DNA from: Desulfobacterales bacterium
GTDB taxonomy: Bacteria; Desulfobacterota; Desulfobacteria; Desulfobacterales; Desulfobacteraceae
Reading direction: 5' to 3'
DNA: 7,864 nucleotides
Assembly: GCA_022361095.1 (NCBI GenBank)
Contig: JAKSBO010000813.1
Span: forward strand, 1 to 7,864
Below, one piece after another: positions 1 to 6,473 of this stretch. The position numbers were made by a program, and so were the translations under genes. Under the pieces are notes generated by a model that saw only the letters and a program-made list of their open reading frames with translations, searched no databases and had not been told where the DNA came from. The stretch's first letter is position 1. Every line of letters begins with the position of its first letter.

Positions 1-1110
1 ATCATGTGTTGCCTGATCTTTGCCATTGCCCTGGACAAAGTCGGGCTGACAAAACGCCTGGGGTATTATATTATTAAAAAAGCGGGCAATTCCGTCACAA
101 AGTTTACCTTTATCATTGCCATGGGCTTGGGAATTTCATCCTCTTTCATGCATGATGCAGCAGCGTGTGCCATCGGCATCGTGACCATGCTTCCGTTGAT
201 GCGGGCCGTGGGTATTGACCCCAATACCAATACGGCAAAATTCATGATGCTCTCCCTGCCCTTTGCCTGCTCCTGCGGCGGCATGGGAACACTCGTGGGC
301 GGTGGCCGGTGCATGGTGTCCGCTGCATTTTTAAAGGAGTTCACGGGTATTGAGATCACCTTTTTTGAATGGATCAAATATTGTATGCCGGCAGCCATTG
401 TCTGTGTGCCCGTTGCGGTTCTTATTACCTACTTTGTTTACCGGCCCGACCCCAAATTCAAGCTGCCTGATTTTGATGAGGATTTAGGCCCTATGACAGC
501 AGCAGAGAAAAAAACATTGATCATCATTGCGCTCTCCTTTTTGGCCTGGCTCACAAAAGGCATCCACGGCTTTCACTATTCAATCACCGGTATGGTGGGC
601 GTGACCTGCCTGGTGCTGTTCGGCGTATTGAAATGGCGGGACATCAATGACAACCTGGAATGGGGTACGGCCCTGTTTATTTTCGGCGGTGGTATCTCCC
701 TAGGCCTTGCCATGGGATATTCCGGGGCCGCGGATTATTTTGCCAACCTGTTCTTCCCGCTGATCCAGGGCAAAGGCTGGCTGGTGCTCTTTGTGGGTGT
801 GGCCGTGTTTGGTGCCCTTGTGACCAATGCCATGGCCAATGTGGCGGCAGCGGCGTTGATCCTGCCCATTGTTATCCCCATAGCCCAGCTTGAAGGCGTC
901 AACCCGGCCATCCTGGCACTGGGGCTTGGAATGGCCACATCTTTTGCCATGCTGCTGGTCATCGGTTGTCCGCCCAATGCCATTGCCTATTCATACAAGT
1001 ACTTTAAATCCTCGGATCTGACAAAGCTGGGTCTTGTGGCAACCCCCACCCTGCTCTTGATCCTGGTGGGCGTGGTATGTACATGGTGGAAGATTTTAGG
1101 TTTAATATAA
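1..1110 (+). CDS. DASS/SLC13-type anion:sodium symporter, 3' part (5' end outside window)
   Basis: Inner-membrane secondary transporter of the divalent anion:Na+ symporter (SLC13/ArsB-NhaD-like) superfamily, probably importing sulfate or a dicarboxylate with sodium. The reading frame is open to base 1, so the ATG at 4 is probably internal; about 369 codons are visible against roughly 450-500 for the family. Many hydrophobic segments are visible. The two half-repeats can be recognised: the second has a TNAMANVAAAALILPI stretch (about residues 275-290 of the visible part) and a CPPNAIAYS loop, which match the family's SN[TV]-A...LLP and PPN signatures. In the first half the equivalent places read MHDAAACAIG and GTLVGGGRCMV, so the usual SNT and PPN residues are not kept there. 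It stops with TAA at 1108-1110, and the repeat region starts at once. Its place upstream of a two-component cluster suggests that it is a target of, or a co-sensor with, those proteins. Substrate is not determinable from sequence alone. Confidence 0.88.
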   Translation: MMCCLIFAIALDKVGLTKRLGYYIIKKAGNSVTKFTFIIAMGLGISSSFMHDAAACAIGIVTMLPLMRAVGIDPNTNTAKFMMLSLPFACSCGGMGTLVGGGRCMVSAAFLKEFTGIEITFFEWIKYCMPAAIVCVPVAVLITYFVYRPDPKFKLPDFDEDLGPMTAAEKKTLIIIALSFLAWLTKGIHGFHYSITGMVGVTCLVLFGVLKWRDINDNLEWGTALFIFGGGISLGLAMGYSGAADYFANLFFPLIQGKGWLVLFVGVAVFGALVTNAMANVAAAALILPIVIPIAQLEGVNPAILALGLGMATSFAMLLVIGCPPNAIAYSYKYFKSSDLTKLGLVATPTLLLILVGVVCTWWKILGLI

Positions 1111-1199
1111 CGGCCAGGGGCGGGCCTGACATATCAGTTGCCGGGCACAGCCCACAACAAAGTTTGAAAGATCTGAGTAGCTTACCCAGACTTTCTTAT
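1111..1199 (+). repeat. Structured intergenic repeat, copy A
   Basis: First of four copies of a ~90-bp element. It begins directly after the transporter stop codon with CGGCCA and ends with CTTTCTTAT. Three potential hairpins are visible: CTGA/TCAG (1126-1129 with 1134-1137, loop CATA); GTTG/CAAC (1137-1140 with 1155-1158) enclosing GGGC/GCCC (1143-1146 with 1150-1153, loop ACA); and GAAAG/CTTTC (1166-1170 with 1191-1195), continued by TCTG/CAGA and GTA/TAC around loop GCT. The first two share base 1137, so they may be alternatives or abut. There is no T-run after the last hairpin, so it is not a standard intrinsic terminator. Copy B follows at a 91-bp period and differs at about five of 77 positions. 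Strand is given relative to the genes; the true transcribed strand is unproven. Confidence 0.85.
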
Positions 1200-1201
1200 G
1201 A

Positions 1202-1290
1202 CAGCCACAGGCTGACCTGACATATCAGCTGCCAGGCACAGCCCACAGCAAAGTTTGAAAGATCTGAGTAGCTTACCCAGGCTTTCTTAT
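1202..1290 (+). repeat. Structured intergenic repeat, copy B
   Basis: Second copy, in direct tandem with copy A. It keeps the CTGA/TCAG hairpin and the GAAAG/CTTTC hairpin. In the middle stem, copy A's GTTG/CAAC is replaced by GCTG/CAGC (1228-1231 with 1246-1249), a compensatory U-A to C-G change. One terminal pair of the inner GGGC stem is lost (G to A at 1234), and one pair in the 3' stem becomes G-U (A to G, CAGG for CAGA). The copy ends at 1290, directly before the A-rich stretch and AAGGA (1296-1300) that precede the REC-kinase gene, so it would form the end of that gene's 5' leader. Confidence 0.85.
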
Positions 1291-1313
1291 AAAAAAAGGA
1301 TACCCTGAACCTG

Positions 1314-2483
1314 ATGGAGATCAATACCTTGGAAAATGATACCGGCAAAGTTGTCCGGGTGCTGCTGGTAGACGATGAGGAGCGCTTTAGGCAAGCCATT
1401 GCCCGGCGTCTGGAGCGACGGCATATGATTGTCAGCCAGGTGCCGGACGGGGCATCCTGCCTGGAATACCTTAGTACCCATGAAGCTGATGTGGTGGTGC
1501 TGGATATGAAGATGCCGGGCATGTCGGGCATGGAGACCTTTGAGGCCGTCAACAAGTACCACCCGGGCCTGCAGGTGATTTTTCTAACCGGGAATGCCGG
1601 GATCACCGACGGGGTGGAAGGGATCAGGGCCGGTGCCTTTGACTACCTGGCCAAACCTGTGGAGATTGATCACCTGGCCGGCAAAATCCGCCAGGCCTGG
1701 GAACTCAAACGGCTGGAGGCGGCCCGGGAGCGGGATAAGATTTTCAGGCGGCGACTGGAAAAACGCATGATACACACCCAGCGACTGGCCTCCCTCGGCA
1801 CCATGTCCACAGGCATTGCCCATGAAATCAACAATCCGCTGGCCATTATCAAGGAGTCGGCCGGATTCATGCGTACGGTGCTGGCGGACTCGGATCAGAT
1901 TCCGGAAAAAAAGATGCTTTTTAAAGGACTCGACAAAATAGAGAAAAGTGTAGATAGAGCCGGACGGATTACACACCAGTTGCTGGGCTACGTCCGAAAA
2001 CACGGCCGGGATCTCACCCCGGTGGATATCCGTCAGCTCACCGAGGATACCGTGGTATTGATTAAACAGAAGACACAAGCTAAAAAAGTCTCTGTAAAAT
2101 GGGATACCAAGCCCGGGCACCCCATGCGGATGTACACTGATCCGTTCCAGGTCCGCCAGGTCTTGATCAATTTATTGGAAAACGCGGTGGATGCCGTGGA
2201 GCCCGGCGGACGGATCCGCCTCTCCCTTTATAGAAAGGATGAGGCGGTATGCCTTGAAGTCCGGGATAACGGCAGCGGGATCACCCCGGAAAATATTGAG
2301 AAAATATTTGATCCTTTTTTCACCACCAAGCCCAATGTGCCGGAAAATGAGTCCGGCACAGGACTTGGACTGTTTGTGGTCCATAAAATCATGGCCGCAC
2401 TTTCGGGCAGCATCCAGGTGGAATCAGAACCCGGACAAGGCGCGCTCTTTACGATCTGCCTGCCTGAATGGCATCCGGAATAA
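1314..2483 (+). CDS. Soluble hybrid response regulator-histidine kinase (REC-HisKA-HATPase_c)
   Basis: Cytoplasmic signalling protein of 389 aa with no membrane segment. The N-terminal receiver domain (about residues 14-130) has the acidic pocket D20-D21, the phospho-acceptor D64 in VVVLDMKMPGM, T92 and K114 (FDYLAKP). A short charged, coiled-coil-like linker (130-152) leads to a dimerisation/phospho-acceptor domain with the H-box GIAHEINNP, His170. The ATPase domain has an N-box near N290 (INLLENAVDA), DNGSG at 318-322, an F-box FDPFFTTK and a G2 box GTGLGL near 348-353. All catalytic residues look intact. An N-terminal REC on a kinase suggests that its activity is set by phosphorylation from another kinase, such as the membrane kinase downstream, rather than by a direct ligand. 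The ATG at 1314 follows AAGGA (1296-1300) at a rather long 13-nt spacing; an in-frame CTG at 1305 is closer but less usual. Followed 0 nt after its stop by repeat copy C. Confidence 0.93.
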   Translation: MEINTLENDTGKVVRVLLVDDEERFRQAIARRLERRHMIVSQVPDGASCLEYLSTHEADVVVLDMKMPGMSGMETFEAVNKYHPGLQVIFLTGNAGITDGVEGIRAGAFDYLAKPVEIDHLAGKIRQAWELKRLEAARERDKIFRRRLEKRMIHTQRLASLGTMSTGIAHEINNPLAIIKESAGFMRTVLADSDQIPEKKMLFKGLDKIEKSVDRAGRITHQLLGYVRKHGRDLTPVDIRQLTEDTVVLIKQKTQAKKVSVKWDTKPGHPMRMYTDPFQVRQVLINLLENAVDAVEPGGRIRLSLYRKDEAVCLEVRDNGSGITPENIEKIFDPFFTTKPNVPENESGTGLGLFVVHKIMAALSGSIQVESEPGQGALFTICLPEWHPE

Positions 2484-2573
2484 CGGCCATGGGCCGACCT
2501 GGTCTATCAACACCCAGGCTCGTCCCACAACAAAACATGAAAGAAACTTAGTAGCTTATTGGTACTTTCATAT
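2484..2573 (+). repeat. Structured intergenic repeat, copy C (most diverged of the four)
   Basis: Begins immediately after the TAA at 2481-2483 with CGGCCA, exactly as copy A does after the transporter stop. The 5' and middle stems are eroded, but the 3' hairpin stays: TGAAAG pairs with CTTTCA, and inside it ACT/GGT and AGTA/TATT pair around the same GCT loop, through changes on both sides relative to copy A. The loop-proximal stretch TAGTAGCTTA is shared with copies A and B. Spacing to copy D is 93 bp. Confidence 0.72.
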
Positions 2574-2576
2574 GAA

Positions 2577-2665
2577 CACCCATGGGCCGGCCTGGCATAT
2601 CAACTGCCGGGCATAGCCTGCAACAAAGTTTGAAAAATCTGAGCAACTTACCCAGACTTTCTTAT
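2577..2665 (+). repeat. Structured intergenic repeat, copy D
   Basis: Fourth copy, ending just before the ribosome binding site of the single-domain receiver gene. Close to copy A (for example GCAACAAAGTTTGAAAAATC against ACAACAAAGTTTGAAAGATC). The central hairpin GGGC/GCCT is kept with a G-U pair, extended by TGC/GCA. The 3' hairpin keeps TCTG/CAGA, but its loop reads GCAACTTAC instead of GTAGCTTAC. It contains a sigma-54-like box, listed separately. Confidence 0.8.
2593..2608 (+). promoter_or_regulatory. Possible sigma-54 (-24/-12) promoter inside repeat copy D
   Basis: TGGCATATCAACTGCC keeps the invariant GG (2594-2595) and GC (2606-2607) with the required 10 bases between them, against the consensus TGGCACG-N4-TTGCA. 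Transcription would start near 2618, leaving a leader of about 70 nt before the receiver gene at 2691. The equivalent boxes in copies A and B read TGACATATCAG-YTGCC, which keep the -12 element but have GA for GG at -24. A sigma-54 promoter would fit the NtrC-type activator encoded in the cluster. The match is short and could be chance. Confidence 0.35.
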
Positions 2666-2690
2666 AAAGAATTCTTTAAGGAGATAAAGC

Positions 2691-3131
2691 ATGGTAAAAA
2701 TACCGGTGAAAATATTGATCGTTGATGATGAAAAAGATTTTGTGGAGATGTTTTCCCTGCGCCTGACCCGGCAGGGGGAAAAAGTATCTGCCGCCTATTC
2801 AGGGCAGGAGGCCCTTGACCTGCTTGAAAAAAGAGAGATCGACGTGGTGATCCTGGATATACGCATGCCCGGCATGGACGGTATAGAGACTTTAAAAAAA
2901 ATCAAGGCAACCCATCCCCTGGTGGAAGTGATCCTTCTCACCGGGCACGGCTCCACGGAAACCGCTGTGGCAGGTATGAAGGAAGGCGCCTTTGACTACC
3001 TGATGAAACCGGCCGATTTTGATGATATCAGTGAAAAACTGTTCAACGCCTGGACGCGCAAGGACGAACAGGAAGAGCGTATCCGCAAGGCTGAGGCCAG
3101 GCTTCTGCTGAGGCGCTCCGGAGATATTTAG
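2691..3131 (+). CDS. Single-domain response regulator (CheY-like receiver)
   Basis: Cytoplasmic 146-aa protein: one receiver domain (about residues 6-122) plus a short charged, probably helical tail (residues 123-142, rich in E, K and R) with no DNA-binding or enzymatic output. The active site is complete: D12-D13, phospho-acceptor D56 in VVILDIRMPGMDG, T84, and K106 in FDYLMKP. Start ATG at 2691 is set by AAGGAGA at 2678-2684. Its receiver is similar to that of the preceding REC-kinase, with a shared AGAFDYL-x-KP...AW pattern near the end, so the two may share partners. It probably acts as a phosphate shuttle or sink between the two kinases and the NtrC-type regulator. It lies between repeat copy D and the long hairpin at 3131-3198, all on one strand, so co-transcription with neighbours is likely. 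Confidence 0.92.
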   Translation: MVKIPVKILIVDDEKDFVEMFSLRLTRQGEKVSAAYSGQEALDLLEKREIDVVILDIRMPGMDGIETLKKIKATHPLVEVILLTGHGSTETAVAGMKEGAFDYLMKPADFDDISEKLFNAWTRKDEQEERIRKAEARLLLRRSGDI

Positions 3132-3198
3132 TGTTTGAACGGCCCGGCAGATGGGTGACTTTGTGGGCATGTGCCCCTCTAACGGGCCGTCCAAACAC
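3131..3198 (+). other. Long imperfect inverted repeat / hairpin in intergenic gap
   Basis: The arms GTGTTTGAACGGCCCG (3131-3146) and CGGGCCGTCCAAACAC (3183-3198) are complementary at 15 of 16 positions. A small inner hairpin GGGC/GCCC sits in the loop (GGGCATGTGCCC, about 3164-3175). The stem begins at the last base of the receiver's stop codon and ends about 20 nt before the kinase's ribosome binding site (AAGGA, 3220-3224). Neither side has the T-run of an intrinsic terminator. It could be a processing or stability hairpin that sets different expression of the receiver and the kinase, a bidirectional weak terminator, or a small mobile palindromic element. Confidence 0.75.
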
Positions 3199-3234
3199 GG
3201 GGGATCCATATAGAATAGAAAGGAACTTTTAGTC

Positions 3235-4713
3235 ATGAGCCTGAGACAACGGGTATATCTTGCCAATGCCGTTCTTTTAGGAATAACGGTCATGGGGACC
3301 ATTGCCATGATCTGGTATACCTATAAAACAGAAGACCTGTTCACTGGTATTGTTACAAGGCATATTCCCATGTATCAGGCTGCCGAGGCCCTTGAGACCT
3401 CTTTGCTCAACCAGAAAGGATATCTCTCCTATTATCTTCTGGACAAAAACCCCGAATGGCTCAGGCAACTGGCTGACTTCAAAAAGGATTTTGAAAACCA
3501 GTTGGCTTCTGCAAAACCCCTGGTCACCGAGGACAGGGAAAAGCAGGATCTACGCCAAATTGAATCTGTTTATGCCACGTATATTGCGGCCAAGGACAGG
3601 GTGCTGACCTTGTATGAAAGGGGTGATCCGGGTGCCGGATCAGCCCTTCACCGGGAAGTCAGGGCCAATTTCTTCAGAATTTATGAGCTGTGTGAAAAAT
3701 TTAAGACCGCACATAAAAAAGCCATCGACCTTACCGTGGAAGAGAGTCACGCGGATGCCAGGAATTTGCGCTATATCGGACTTCTGGCCATTGTTACCGT
3801 GGTACTGCTCAGCCTTTTGATCAATTATATTTTCACCCGCCACATTCTGGAACCTATCCGGAAACTGGCGGCAGAAGCGGATCACCTGGGCGAAGGCCGG
3901 GTATCCGGCAACGAGGTGGCCGCATTGAAAAGCAGTGTTCATGGCTTGATTGAAAATGCAGAGCAGACCCACGCAGAACTTGTGCGAAGCCGGGAATCTT
4001 TGATGCAGTCCGAAAAAATGGCCCTGGTGGGCCAACTTGCCGCAGGCACCGCCCACTCCATCAGAAACCCCTTAACCTCCATTAAAATGCGGTTGTTCTC
4101 TTTAGGCAGATCCACCAAGCTGTCCCGGGATCAGCAGGAGAACATCAATGTTATTTCAACGGAGATCGGGCAGATTAATAAAATCCTGGAAAATTTTCTG
4201 GAATTTTCCAGGCCCCCGAAACTGACCATGACGGCACAAAGCCCGTCCCTGGTCGTGGATAACACCCTGCGGCTGCTGGAACAACGGTTAAAATCTTACG
4301 GGGTCATGGTCCAGGTCTTTCGCAACGCGCCTTTGGACGACGTGCGCCTGGACGCGGGCCAGTTCAAAGAGGTCCTGGCCAATATCATTATCAATGCCTG
4401 CGAAGCCATGGAAAAAGGCGGCCGGATCACCATCAGCGAAACCATGGATGATATCAACGCAAACAGGGACACAGCGGTCATAAGCATTCAGGATACCGGG
4501 CCCGGTATCCCCGCATCTATCCAGGACGAAGTTTTCAACCCGTTTTTCACCACTAAAGACGACGGGACGGGGTTGGGATTAAGCATCTGTTTCAATATTA
4601 TCAGCGAACATGGCGGCTGCCTGGTGCTGGACAGCCGGAAGGGCAAAGGAGCCTGTTTCACGATTACGCTGCCTGCAGGGGAGGATCTCCATGGCAAAAA
4701 TTCTGATCATTGA
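3235..4713 (+). CDS. Membrane-bound sensor histidine kinase (4-helix-bundle-like sensor, HAMP, HisKA, HATPase_c)
   Basis: 492-aa inner-membrane kinase. TM1 spans about residues 9-28. An extracytoplasmic, mostly helical domain (about 29-178) contains heptad-rich stretches typical of four-helix-bundle MCP-type sensors. TM2 is about 181-202 (LLAIVTVVLLSLLINYIF). A short HAMP-like segment (about 203-240, with EPIRKLAAEA) follows, then a coiled coil (MQSEKMALVGQLAAGTAHS). The H-box reads AHSIRNPLTSI with His274; the residue after His is Ser where the HisKA family usually has Glu or Asp. The ATPase domain has N387 in IIINACEAM, DTGPG, FNPFFTTK and GTGLGL. Start ATG 3235 has AGGA at 3221-3224. The last 23 bases overlap the NtrC-type regulator, so the two are almost certainly a translationally coupled cognate pair. 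The ligand is unknown; a solute handled by the upstream transporter is a reasonable guess only. Confidence 0.92.
   Translation: MSLRQRVYLANAVLLGITVMGTIAMIWYTYKTEDLFTGIVTRHIPMYQAAEALETSLLNQKGYLSYYLLDKNPEWLRQLADFKKDFENQLASAKPLVTEDREKQDLRQIESVYATYIAAKDRVLTLYERGDPGAGSALHREVRANFFRIYELCEKFKTAHKKAIDLTVEESHADARNLRYIGLLAIVTVVLLSLLINYIFTRHILEPIRKLAAEADHLGEGRVSGNEVAALKSSVHGLIENAEQTHAELVRSRESLMQSEKMALVGQLAAGTAHSIRNPLTSIKMRLFSLGRSTKLSRDQQENINVISTEIGQINKILENFLEFSRPPKLTMTAQSPSLVVDNTLRLLEQRLKSYGVMVQVFRNAPLDDVRLDAGQFKEVLANIIINACEAMEKGGRITISETMDDINANRDTAVISIQDTGPGIPASIQDEVFNPFFTTKDDGTGLGLSICFNIISEHGGCLVLDSRKGKGACFTITLPAGEDLHGKNSDH
4679..4685 (+). promoter_or_regulatory. Ribosome binding site fixing the start of the NtrC-type regulator
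   Basis: GGGAGGA lies 5-6 nt before ATG 4691, inside the end of the kinase gene. This supports 4691 over an in-frame ATG at 4610, which would add 27 residues that do not belong to a receiver domain. Confidence 0.8.
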
Positions 4714-6127
4714 CGACGACGACCAACTGAGAATCAGTTTTTCCAAACTGTTAACCGAAGAGGACTATGACGTGGTGTCTGCGGCTTCCGGGGAAGCCGG
4801 TATTGAAATCGTCAAAACAATGGCCCTGGATCTTGTGATTCTGGATGTGCGCCTACCGGGCATGAACGGGCTTGAAACATTTAAAGAGATAAAAAAACGT
4901 GATGCCACCCTGCCGGCCATTATTGTCACGGCATTCGGCACCACAGACACCGCCATTGAAGCCACCAAGGCCGGGGCCTTTGACTACCTGCTCAAGCCCT
5001 TTGACATTCCTGAAATGCTCAAACTGATCACCCAGGCCATTGATGCAGGCTATTGCATGCGCACCCCGGTGCATGTGGATGCCGGCCCTGCAACCTATTC
5101 TCCGGATGCCATTGTGGGCCAAAGTACAGGCATGCAAAAAGTGTATAAAACCATCGGCCGTGTGGCCCAGACCGATGCCACGGTGCTGATCCAGGGTGAA
5201 TCGGGTACCGGCAAGGAACTGGTATCCCGGGCCGTCTACCAGCACGGAATACGGTCAGATAAAAATTTTTCCATCATCAACTGTGTGGCCATCCCGGAAA
5301 ATCTTCTGGAGAGCGAGTTGTTCGGTTTTGAAAAAGGGGCATTTACCGGTGCGGCACGGCGGCATATCGGCAAAATTGAGCAGGCTGAAGGCGGTACAGT
5401 GTTCCTGGATGAAATCGGCGACATGCCCATTTCCATCCAGGCCAAAATTCTGCGGCTGCTCCAGGAACGGTGCATTGAACGGCTGGGCGGTGATGAAACC
5501 ATACCCGTGGACGTGCGCATCATTGCCGCAACCAACAGGAACCTTAAAGCCGCCATTTCCCAGGGGCTTTTCAGGGAGGATCTCTATTTCCGCCTCAAAG
5601 TCGTCACCATTGAACTGCCGCCCCTCAGGGAGCGACTGGAAGATATCCACCCCCTGACCGCCCATTATCTGGAACGGTTCTCCCATGAACTGAAAATCGA
5701 CAACCCCGGCATCCGGGAAGAGGCCCTGGACCTTTTGAAAACATACGAATGGCCGGGCAATGTCAGGGAACTTGCCAACCTGATCCACAAGGCCCTGATC
5801 TTTAACCGCGGCAATCCCTTGTCGGTCAGCGACCTAAGCCAGATTATCCGAAAACAGGAAACCCCGGGCGAAATTTCCCAGGGCTCAAACCATGAAGAGG
5901 CCATCCGCCAATGGGTCCACACCTGCCTGGCCCACCCGTCCAATGATCACAGCTTTGAGTTTTTTTCAGATACCATCTGCGCCATGGCCGTGGAAGAAGC
6001 CCTGAAAATATCAAACGGCAACCGCTCCCAGGCTGCCCGGCTTTTGGACATATCCCGGCCTACGCTGCATGCTAAAATAGACAAATACGGAATCAACACC
6101 ATTTCATCCACCCAGGTGATCCGATAG
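4691..6127 (+). CDS. NtrC-family sigma-54-dependent response regulator (REC-AAA+-HTH_8)
   Basis: 478-aa cytoplasmic transcription activator. The receiver domain (about 1-118) starts MAKILIIDDDD and carries D8-D9, phospho-acceptor D52 (LVILDVRLPGMNG), T80 and K102. The central AAA+ domain (about 140-375) has Walker A GESGTGKE at 169-176, the sigma-54 contact loop GAFTGA at 216-221, Walker B GGTVFLDEIGD near 234-243, and arginine-finger region motifs such as REDLYFRL and PPLRER. The C-terminal Fis-type helix-turn-helix (about 430-470) includes NGNRSQAARLLDISRPTLHAKI. All motifs needed for ATP-driven open-complex formation with sigma-54 RNA polymerase are intact. It overlaps the kinase by 23 bp, so that kinase is the expected phosphodonor. 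Likely targets are sigma-54 promoters near this cluster (a candidate lies in repeat copy D) or the transporter promoter outside the window. The next gene on its 3' side is convergent. Confidence 0.95.
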   Translation: MAKILIIDDDDQLRISFSKLLTEEDYDVVSAASGEAGIEIVKTMALDLVILDVRLPGMNGLETFKEIKKRDATLPAIIVTAFGTTDTAIEATKAGAFDYLLKPFDIPEMLKLITQAIDAGYCMRTPVHVDAGPATYSPDAIVGQSTGMQKVYKTIGRVAQTDATVLIQGESGTGKELVSRAVYQHGIRSDKNFSIINCVAIPENLLESELFGFEKGAFTGAARRHIGKIEQAEGGTVFLDEIGDMPISIQAKILRLLQERCIERLGGDETIPVDVRIIAATNRNLKAAISQGLFREDLYFRLKVVTIELPPLRERLEDIHPLTAHYLERFSHELKIDNPGIREEALDLLKTYEWPGNVRELANLIHKALIFNRGNPLSVSDLSQIIRKQETPGEISQGSNHEEAIRQWVHTCLAHPSNDHSFEFFSDTICAMAVEEALKISNGNRSQAARLLDISRPTLHAKIDKYGINTISSTQVIR

Positions 6128-6149
6128 TACTCAGTCCACCGCTGCAGCC

Positions 6150-6473
6150 TCAATGATTTTGTCTCTTTTTGAGGCCCATGATCAGGCGGACATCTGCCGC
6201 TCCCCGTCTGGGCGGAAATGCGCCACAGATTTGCCTGCCCTCAAGTTCATCCAGTGCTTTGTCATACCGGCTGAAAAAGGATTCAAAGGATTGAACCGTT
6301 TCATCATCCCGGCCGGCAAGGTTGCGTGTCCGCTTCAAAAAATGCCTGCCAACCGTTCTAAAATCCTGTATCTGCGCCAACAATATTTGTCTGTTTTCAT
6401 GCCGCTGTTTTTCCTGGGCAATCACCGGGCCAAGCTGCCGGACAGAGCGTTCAGCCAGCACATCCCTTGGCAA
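6150..6473 (-). CDS. Small unrecognised ORF, convergent with the NtrC-type gene
   Basis: Encodes about 107 aa from a TTG at 6473; the frame stays open up to a stop at 6510-6512, so the true start is uncertain and no good ribosome binding site is seen. The product is soluble-looking, rich in R, E, Q and D, and probably mostly helical (for example RQILLAQIQDFRTVGRHFLK and SFFSRYDKALDELEGRQ), ending in a basic tail GLKKRQNH. Codon choice (CGG, CTG, GAA, GAT, AAA) resembles the neighbouring genes, while the opposite strand gives a poor protein; this is the main reason for calling it. It ends 22 bp from the convergent regulator gene and is divergent from hsp20. I do not recognise a family; it may be a real small protein or the remnant of a larger gene. 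Confidence 0.45.
   Translation of the reverse strand: MPRDVLAERSVRQLGPVIAQEKQRHENRQILLAQIQDFRTVGRHFLKRTRNLAGRDDETVQSFESFFSRYDKALDELEGRQICGAFPPRRGAADVRLIMGLKKRQNH

Noticed and set aside
1161..1199. Intrinsic terminator after the transporter gene
   Set aside because: The GAAAG/CTTTC hairpin is AT-rich and followed by TTAT rather than a T-run, and it recurs in all repeat copies just before gene starts.
1111..1290. Known riboswitch classes (cobalamin, c-di-GMP-I, glycine)
   Set aside because: None of the conserved motifs I know for these classes are present, although tandem arrangement first suggested them.
1111..2665. CRISPR array
   Set aside because: Only two units per site, ~90-bp units that are contiguous without unique spacers, and no cas genes.
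4610..4690. Longer N-terminus for the NtrC-type regulator from the ATG at 4610
   Set aside because: The extra 27 residues have no place in a receiver domain, while ATG 4691 has a strong ribosome binding site and starts the canonical MAKILIIDDD.
6147..6175. Bidirectional terminator GCCTCAA/TTGAGGC between the convergent genes
   Set aside because: A 7-bp stem with a 15-nt loop and no T-run outside it on either strand; too weak to call.
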